From positions 1-36,743 of the forward strand of contig CATWQE010000023.1 of NCBI GenBank assembly GCA_958352855.1: DNA of 36,743 bases, given 5' to 3'. Both the position numbers and the translations under genes were made by a program. The notes beneath the pieces are model-generated. The model was not told the DNA's origin. It saw nothing but the letters and a program-made list of their open reading frames with translations, and ran no database searches. Within the stretch, counting starts at the first letter, position 1. Every line of letters begins with the position of its first letter. Positions 32,999 through 36,743 of this stretch are shown piece by piece. This DNA is from an uncultured Bacillota bacterium. Its GTDB lineage: Bacteria > Bacillota > Clostridia > Lachnospirales > Lachnospiraceae.

Positions 32999-33625
32999 TT
33001 ATTCGTTATTCCCTTCCTTCGCATTTTTTTCAATCTCGTTCTTCATCGTCACGCGCCAGTGATTTTTGGGCATAGCGCCCACATAAGGCTCGCTGACTAC
33101 ATTTCCGTCCCTGTCTACAAAGAAGCTCTCTGGGAATGCCTGAATATCTTTTAAACGGCCTTCTAGCAGTACACTGGCCGGGATTAAAGCAGGATATTCT
33201 GCCCCTGCTTTTTCAACGATTTCTTTTGCTTTCTTTAAGCCGGTATCGTTAATCTCCTCTGTATTACCAACATCCATGCAGACACTAATGATGTTGAAAC
33301 GAACACCGTTGTCCTGAAATTCTTTCCTCAGTTCATTCAGGACAGGCATTTCCTCAATGCAGTAGCTGCAGGTGGTTGTCCATAGATTAACCATGGTCAA
33401 ATCATAATCTGCAAAAATATCTTTTGTAACGGTATTTCCCTCAAAATCTTTTGCGGAGAAATTGCCCAGAGGAACAGGCACAAACTCACTCTGTTCTGAA
33501 GAGGAGGATTCCTGCCTTGCATTAGAATCGGTAACGGGAGTTCCTTTGTCTGTGTCAGATTTTCCGCAGGCAGACAGGCCGAGTGTCATCGTCAGTAACA
33601 AAAATACTGAAATTATTTTTTTCAT
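32999..33625 (-). CDS. TlpA-like thioredoxin-fold lipoprotein
   Basis: 208 residues from ATG 33625. Signal peptide with lipobox LSAC (Cys20), a Ser/Gln/Glu-rich spacer (about 21-48), then a TlpA/ResA domain with the active site WTTTCSYC (C86-x2-C89) and the later cis-Pro region AFPESFFVDRDGNVV. It should be anchored outside the membrane and reduce or exchange disulfides. An upstream ATG at 33679 in frame is rejected: the real one has AAAGGA upstream and begins a textbook signal, and the longer form would start ahead of the predicted transcript start (about 33661). It is the first gene of the effector operon. No CcdA or DsbD is nearby to re-reduce it, which makes the 4Fe-4S and CxxC proteins candidates. 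Confidence 0.9.
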   Translation of the reverse strand: MKKIISVFLLLTMTLGLSACGKSDTDKGTPVTDSNARQESSSSEQSEFVPVPLGNFSAKDFEGNTVTKDIFADYDLTMVNLWTTTCSYCIEEMPVLNELRKEFQDNGVRFNIISVCMDVGNTEEINDTGLKKAKEIVEKAGAEYPALIPASVLLEGRLKDIQAFPESFFVDRDGNVVSEPYVGAMPKNHWRVTMKNEIEKNAKEGNNE

Positions 33626-33652
33626 GTTAAGTACAGTCCTTTCTTGTTGTGG

Positions 33653-33662
33653 TGTAATTACA
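33653..33662. promoter_or_regulatory. Palindrome TGTAATTACA at the tlpA transcript start
   Basis: A perfect 10-bp palindrome sits at the predicted +1 of the tlpA operon. It could be a second operator, but a 10-base A+T-rich palindrome can occur by chance. Confidence 0.3.
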
Positions 33663-33667
33663 TGAGG

Positions 33668-33700
33668 AGTATAACACAAGGGATATTAAATCCATATAAA
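33668..33700 (-). promoter_or_regulatory. tlpA operon promoter with response-regulator box
   Basis: On the - strand TTTATATGGATTTAATA (33700-33684), then ten bases, then -10 TATACT (33673-33668). The 17-bp element is a direct repeat, TTTAT / TTTAA at a 10-bp step, as OmpR-type regulators recognise. It covers the place of the -35 box, which has no good hexamer, so the promoter looks activator-dependent. The same layout occurs before the regulator genes (35504-35536). Confidence 0.65.
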
Positions 33701-33713
33701 GAAGACGCCAGAA

Positions 33714-34805
33714 TTAACGATGGAATCTTACGGTAAATATACTGCCTTTTGGTTGATTATTATCTACACAGATATAACCTCCGTGTTTTTCAATGATGCT
33801 TTTTACAATAGGCAGTCCAAGCCCACTTCCACCCAGTTCCCGGCTGCGGGACTTGTCTACGCAGAAAAATGTATCAAAAATATAAGGTTTCGCATCATCT
33901 GGAATTCCAACACCGGTGTCGGCCACAGTTACCTTGTCATCAGACACATCGATGGAAATGGAACCTCCATCTACATTGTAGCGAATCGCATTGGAAATCA
34001 GATTATAAAATGCCCGCTGCAGGAGACTATCATCACCGGAGACGGTTCCTTCTCCGGTGATGTTGATTTCAATTTGTCTGGCGGCTGCATACTCCTCCAG
34101 CTCAAAGACAATCTCTTCCAGTAAGGATTTTAATTCTACATTTCTATTTTTGTTAATTTTCTGTTCATTGGTAAATGTGAGTAAATCCTTTACCAGATGA
34201 GACAGTCGATCTGTGCTTTCACCAATACTTTGCAGTAAAGCATTATATTCCTCCATCTTGCGATCTGGTCGCATTTGAAATACGTCCAATTGTGTTTGGA
34301 TGGCAGCAAGAGGAGTACGTAGTTCATGAGCAGCATTGGCAGAAAAATTTTTTTGTACCTGATAAGAATGATTAAGTTTCTCGGTCATATCCTGAAATGC
34401 CTGAGCTAATCGGGAAACTTCATCTTTTGTTTCAGGTATTTCGATACCTTTGTTCAGGTTATGGATGGTAATGTGCTGAACCCTTTCGGTGAGATCTTCC
34501 AGTGGCTTGAGCGTCTTAGCTGCAAATATATAGGTAAAAACAGAGCCAAGAGCAATAGTGCATAACATAACGACTACGGTTGTTCCTTGAAACTGCCCGA
34601 TTGCTTCAGGCTCTACGGTAGAGGATTCATTCAATAAAACTGCCGGCATATCTCCGTCAATGGACATCGCTGGTGTGGTGACAGTAGCTTGAACTAATTT
34701 GTTAGCTGAGAAAATAGCAGACATAGCCAACACGGCACACATAATGGTAAAAATGCATACCGAGACAGCAGTTAATTTCAGTTTTAATGGAATCATTTTT
34801 TTCAT
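33714..34805 (-). CDS. Sensor histidine kinase
   Basis: 363 residues. Two membrane helices (about 9-33 and 75-95) enclose only about 40 extracytoplasmic residues. Then a HAMP segment (about 96-148), the H-box AHELRTPL with phospho-accepting H160, N-box NLISNAIRYN, G1 DTGVGIP and G2 GGSGLGLPIVKS. The small outside loop has no cysteines, so direct thiol sensing there is unlikely. It overlaps the response regulator gene by four bases (ATGA), the usual pairing. The stimulus is unknown. Confidence 0.93.
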   Translation of the reverse strand: MKKMIPLKLKLTAVSVCIFTIMCAVLAMSAIFSANKLVQATVTTPAMSIDGDMPAVLLNESSTVEPEAIGQFQGTTVVVMLCTIALGSVFTYIFAAKTLKPLEDLTERVQHITIHNLNKGIEIPETKDEVSRLAQAFQDMTEKLNHSYQVQKNFSANAAHELRTPLAAIQTQLDVFQMRPDRKMEEYNALLQSIGESTDRLSHLVKDLLTFTNEQKINKNRNVELKSLLEEIVFELEEYAAARQIEINITGEGTVSGDDSLLQRAFYNLISNAIRYNVDGGSISIDVSDDKVTVADTGVGIPDDAKPYIFDTFFCVDKSRSRELGGSGLGLPIVKSIIEKHGGYICVDNNQPKGSIFTVRFHR

Positions 34806-35479
34806 TTTTTTCCTCCCCGGATTACATAACCTTCTCCAATGATGTTGCTGATGGGATCATATCCCAATTGTGCTTTTAACTTTCTGCGGAGTGAGGACAT
34901 ATGGACTCGAACAGAATTAGAAAAGGTATCGGCATTACTATCCCAAACGTGTTCAATCAGTTCTTCTAACTTGATGACTCTGCCCTTGTGTAGTAGCAGA
35001 TACTCTAGTATAGCATTTTCTTTTGAGGTTAGAGCAACTGGGGAACCTGCAGCAGTAACAGTTCTGGATACGGTATCAAAATAAAGGGAGTCACTTGACA
35101 AAACTGTATTTTCCAGCACGGTTTTTCGGCGCAATAAAGACCGTATCCGTGCCTCCAATTCTGCAAAATGAAATGGTTTCGTCAGATAGTCATTAGCTCC
35201 GAGATCGAGTCCTTTAACCTTGTCCTCAATGTTATCCCTAGCAGACAGAATCAATACAGGTATATCTAGGTTTTCTTTTCGGATGCTTTTCAGTACAGAA
35301 AATCCATCCATTTTTGGTAAATTCAGATCCAAAATGATGAGATCGTAATTTTCACAAAAGCATTTTTCATCCGCACTTTCTCCATCTATAGCCATATCAA
35401 TGGCATAGCCTTTTAAGAGAAGGCCTTCTGAAAGAGAATCTCTTAGTTTTTTATCATCTTCAACGATTAATATTTTCAT
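34802..35479 (-). CDS. OmpR/PhoB-family response regulator
   Basis: 225 residues. Receiver domain with acidic pocket E7-D8-D9, phosphorylation site D51 in LIILDLNLPKMDG, and the KPF switch lysine near 101. The C-terminal winged helix (about 128-222) has SNSVRVHMSSLRRKL as recognition helix. GGGGTAG precedes the ATG. It probably binds the direct-repeat boxes found both upstream of its own gene and upstream of tlpA. Confidence 0.94.
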   Translation of the reverse strand: MKILIVEDDKKLRDSLSEGLLLKGYAIDMAIDGESADEKCFCENYDLIILDLNLPKMDGFSVLKSIRKENLDIPVLILSARDNIEDKVKGLDLGANDYLTKPFHFAELEARIRSLLRRKTVLENTVLSSDSLYFDTVSRTVTAAGSPVALTSKENAILEYLLLHKGRVIKLEELIEHVWDSNADTFSNSVRVHMSSLRRKLKAQLGYDPISNIIGEGYVIRGGKK

Positions 35480-35503
35480 TTTTTCTACCCCGTTTCTATA
35501 TGT

Positions 35504-35536
35504 AATATATATGATGGACTATTAAATTTGTATAAA
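35504..35536 (-). promoter_or_regulatory. Regulator operon promoter with response-regulator box
   Basis: On the - strand TTTATACAAATTTAATA (35536-35520), then ten bases, then -10 TATATT (35509-35504). Fourteen of 17 bases of the box match the one before tlpA (33684-33700), and the distance to the -10 is identical. This fits autoregulation by the response regulator. Confidence 0.65.
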
Positions 35537-35617
35537 GATAGGAATTATTTTTACCATTATGGCTGAAAAGTTTGTACAATGAATTAATCGTAAAACTTAT
35601 AAAATTTATGTGTTATA

Positions 35618-35666
35618 TATTGACTACATGAACTATTATAGCTTATAATAGACCGTACAGTCAATA
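35618..35666 (+). promoter_or_regulatory. Promoter and TetR-type operator before the broken tetR and pnuC
   Basis: TTGACT (35620-35625), an 18-base spacer and TATAAT (35644-35649) form a strong promoter. GACCGTACAGTC (35651-35662), a 12-bp palindrome with one mismatched pair, lies on the transcript start, as TetR operators do. Two more inverted repeats overlap: CTATTATA/TATAATAG (35633-35651) and TATTGACT/AGTCAATA (35618-35625 with 35659-35666). Confidence 0.65.
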
Positions 35667-35679
35667 ATAGGGGGGAGAA

Positions 35680-35869
35680 ATGAAAAAAAGAAAAAACTCA
35701 GAAAACAAAAGAACGAATTCTTGCTGCAGCTCTTCAAGAATTTGGAACCAAAAGTTACGATACAGCGTCAATTAACAGCATCTGTGAAATTGGAAAAATT
35801 CCAAAAGGGCTCATCTACCACAATTTTAAAGAAAAATGTTCTGCATACTTTAATCATACAAAAGCATAG
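35680..35869 (+). pseudogene. TetR-family regulator, frameshifted and truncated
   Basis: GGGGGAG precedes ATG 35680, but the ATG frame soon stops (about 35776). One base over, the frame from 35684 reads a clear TetR DNA-binding domain: ERILAAALQEFGTKSYDTAS, INSICEIGKIPKGLIYHNFK. It ends at TAG 35867-35869, after only about 60 residues; a full TetR has about 190, and the ligand-binding part is absent. Removing one A from the seven-A run at 35683-35689 would join the ATG to the domain, so slippage there is the simplest cause of the frameshift. A separate deletion or stop removed the rest. Confidence 0.8.
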
Positions 35870-35885
35870 TTTAGGAGAAAATGTG

Positions 35886-36566
35886 ATGAAATTAACAAAC
35901 TATTTTACACGATACGAAATATTTCTATGGGTTTGCTCCGTTTTTATTATAATTAGTTCTTTCATTTATTTTGATACGAATAATTATTTTGTTTTGACAG
36001 CATCTTTAATAGGAGTCACATCATTAATTTTCTGTGCTAAGGGAAATGCAATCGGTCAATTATTGATGATAATTTTTAGTTTATTATATGGATATATCTC
36101 TTACACTTTTAATTACTATGGTGAAATGCTTACATATTTAGGGATGACTTTGCCGATGGCGATTCTATCATTAATTACATGGCTGAAAAATCCATATGAG
36201 GACAATAACAATGAAGTGAAGATTGAAACGCTGACTGTAAAGGAAGTTAGATTTATGATGTTTCTAACAATTATTGTAACTTTTATTTTTTATTTTATTC
36301 TTAAATTTTTTAATACTTCTAATCTGTTTTTCAGTACAATATCAATCGCTACTAGCTTTATTGCTGTATATCTAACATATAAGAGAAGTTCATTTTATGC
36401 ATTAGCTTATGCAGCGAATGATTTAGTGCTAATTATATTGTGGTATTTAGCTTCACTAGATAATTCGATGTATATCTCTGTTGTCATATGTTTTTGTATA
36501 TTTTTTATTAATGATGTTTACGGTTACATGAATTGGAAAAAAATGAAATTGGCGCAAAGCATATAA
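35886..36566 (+). CDS. pnuC: PnuC-family nicotinamide riboside/NMN transporter
   Basis: 226 residues and about seven hydrophobic helices. The end INDVYGYMNWKKM carries the conserved PnuC motif, and WLKNPYED follows the third or fourth helix as in family members. PnuC proteins take up NAD precursors (usually nicotinamide riboside) by facilitated diffusion. I start it at ATG 35886, with AGGAG eleven bases upstream; the frame's earlier ATG (35721) only reads the tetR remnant in the wrong frame. The gene is markedly A+T-rich compared with the first 27 kb, suggesting transfer. It shares the promoter of the broken tetR. Confidence 0.88.
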   Translation: MKLTNYFTRYEIFLWVCSVFIIISSFIYFDTNNYFVLTASLIGVTSLIFCAKGNAIGQLLMIIFSLLYGYISYTFNYYGEMLTYLGMTLPMAILSLITWLKNPYEDNNNEVKIETLTVKEVRFMMFLTIIVTFIFYFILKFFNTSNLFFSTISIATSFIAVYLTYKRSSFYALAYAANDLVLIILWYLASLDNSMYISVVICFCIFFINDVYGYMNWKKMKLAQSI

Positions 36567-36653
36567 AAAAGTAGAAAAAGAAACATTAGATTCAACGGCA
36601 ACGGGATGAATACTGCTAAGTGCAGGTTTTCTTATGGAAAGGAGATTTGTATA

Positions 36654-36743
36654 ATGGAAACAATAACGTATCGTCCGATTGAAGAAAAAGATTATTTAAG
36701 TGTTGGTGAGATTATCAATCAGGCGTTCGGTTTGTATCGATAT
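36654..36743 (+). CDS. GNAT-type N-acetyltransferase, start only (cut by window end)
   Basis: The first 30 codons, METITYRPIEEKDYLSVGEI then INQAFGLYRY, are visible. AAAGGAG stands upstream. The style (YRPI..KDY...I.NQAF) resembles the N-terminus of GNAT acetyltransferases, but the acetyl-CoA-binding motif lies beyond the window. The gap 36567-36653 holds no gene and no convincing terminator, so it may be cotranscribed with pnuC. Confidence 0.55.
   Translation, partial: METITYRPIEEKDYLSVGEIINQAFGLYRY

Noticed and set aside
33626..33679. Longer tlpA product starting at 33679
   Set aside because: The added 18 residues precede a textbook lipoprotein signal, and the longer start would lie upstream of the predicted transcript start.
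35721..35885. N-terminal extension of pnuC by 55 codons
   Set aside because: It reads the tetR remnant in the wrong frame; PnuC homology and AGGAG place the start at 35886.
36613..36625. CTGC/GCAG hairpin followed by TTTT between pnuC and the GNAT gene, as terminator
   Set aside because: The stem is only four pairs and the T-run is offset and short; not enough to call.

Overview
The window reads as chromosomal DNA of a gut-type Lachnospiraceae (Clostridia), probably Blautia or a close relative. That placement is an inference from family types: a SCIFF-peptide radical SAM maturase next to a fused SecDF, HemZ, a class III (Firmicutes-type) fructose-1,6-bisphosphatase, bifunctional Rel, and strong Shine-Dalgarno (SD) sites of the AAGGAG type. 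Most genes to about 27.8 kb are on the + strand and look like core chromosome.

Layout. 1-13.5 kb: a housekeeping run of scfB (cut by the window edge), secDF, recJ, apt, rel, an MBL-fold hydrolase, hemZ, a small HD-GYP protein, hisS and aspS, ending in a strong bidirectional terminator. 13.6-19.5 kb: a lipoprotein on the - strand, divergent from an efflux operon of two membrane-fusion adaptors and a MacB-type permease with no ATPase gene. The second adaptor carries a large proline-rich insertion in its hairpin. 19.5-23 kb: a LutC/LUD-family gene (-), a DegV lipid-binding protein whose start must be moved downstream, and argS. 23-25.8 kb: fbp, broken by one in-frame TAA, then an alpha/beta hydrolase. 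25.8-27.9 kb: rpsB-tsf with a possibly structured leader, an intergenic hairpin and a very strong terminator.

From about 27.9 kb the character changes to accessory DNA. Fragments resembling a DUF6075 protein (+) and a relaxase C-terminus (-) meet head-on and look like scars of an integrative element. They border a seven-gene - strand cassette (28.2-35.5 kb): response regulator, histidine kinase, TlpA-like thioredoxin lipoprotein, two fused ATPase-FtsX transporters, a 51-residue CxxC membrane peptide (CD1871A-like) and a polytopic 4Fe-4S protein. Two promoters in the cassette, before the regulator pair and before tlpA, carry the same 17-bp direct-repeat element exactly 10 bp upstream of the -10 box. 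This suggests the response regulator controls both itself and the effector operon. My reading, as a hypothesis, is a signal-controlled system that moves electrons across the membrane to an extracytoplasmic thioredoxin, coupled to MacB-like transport. It is the best candidate here for an undescribed system.

The right end (35.6-36.7 kb) is visibly A+T-rich. It holds a TetR gene broken by a poly-A frameshift and truncated, with its promoter and operator-like palindrome intact, then pnuC and the start of a GNAT acetyltransferase gene.
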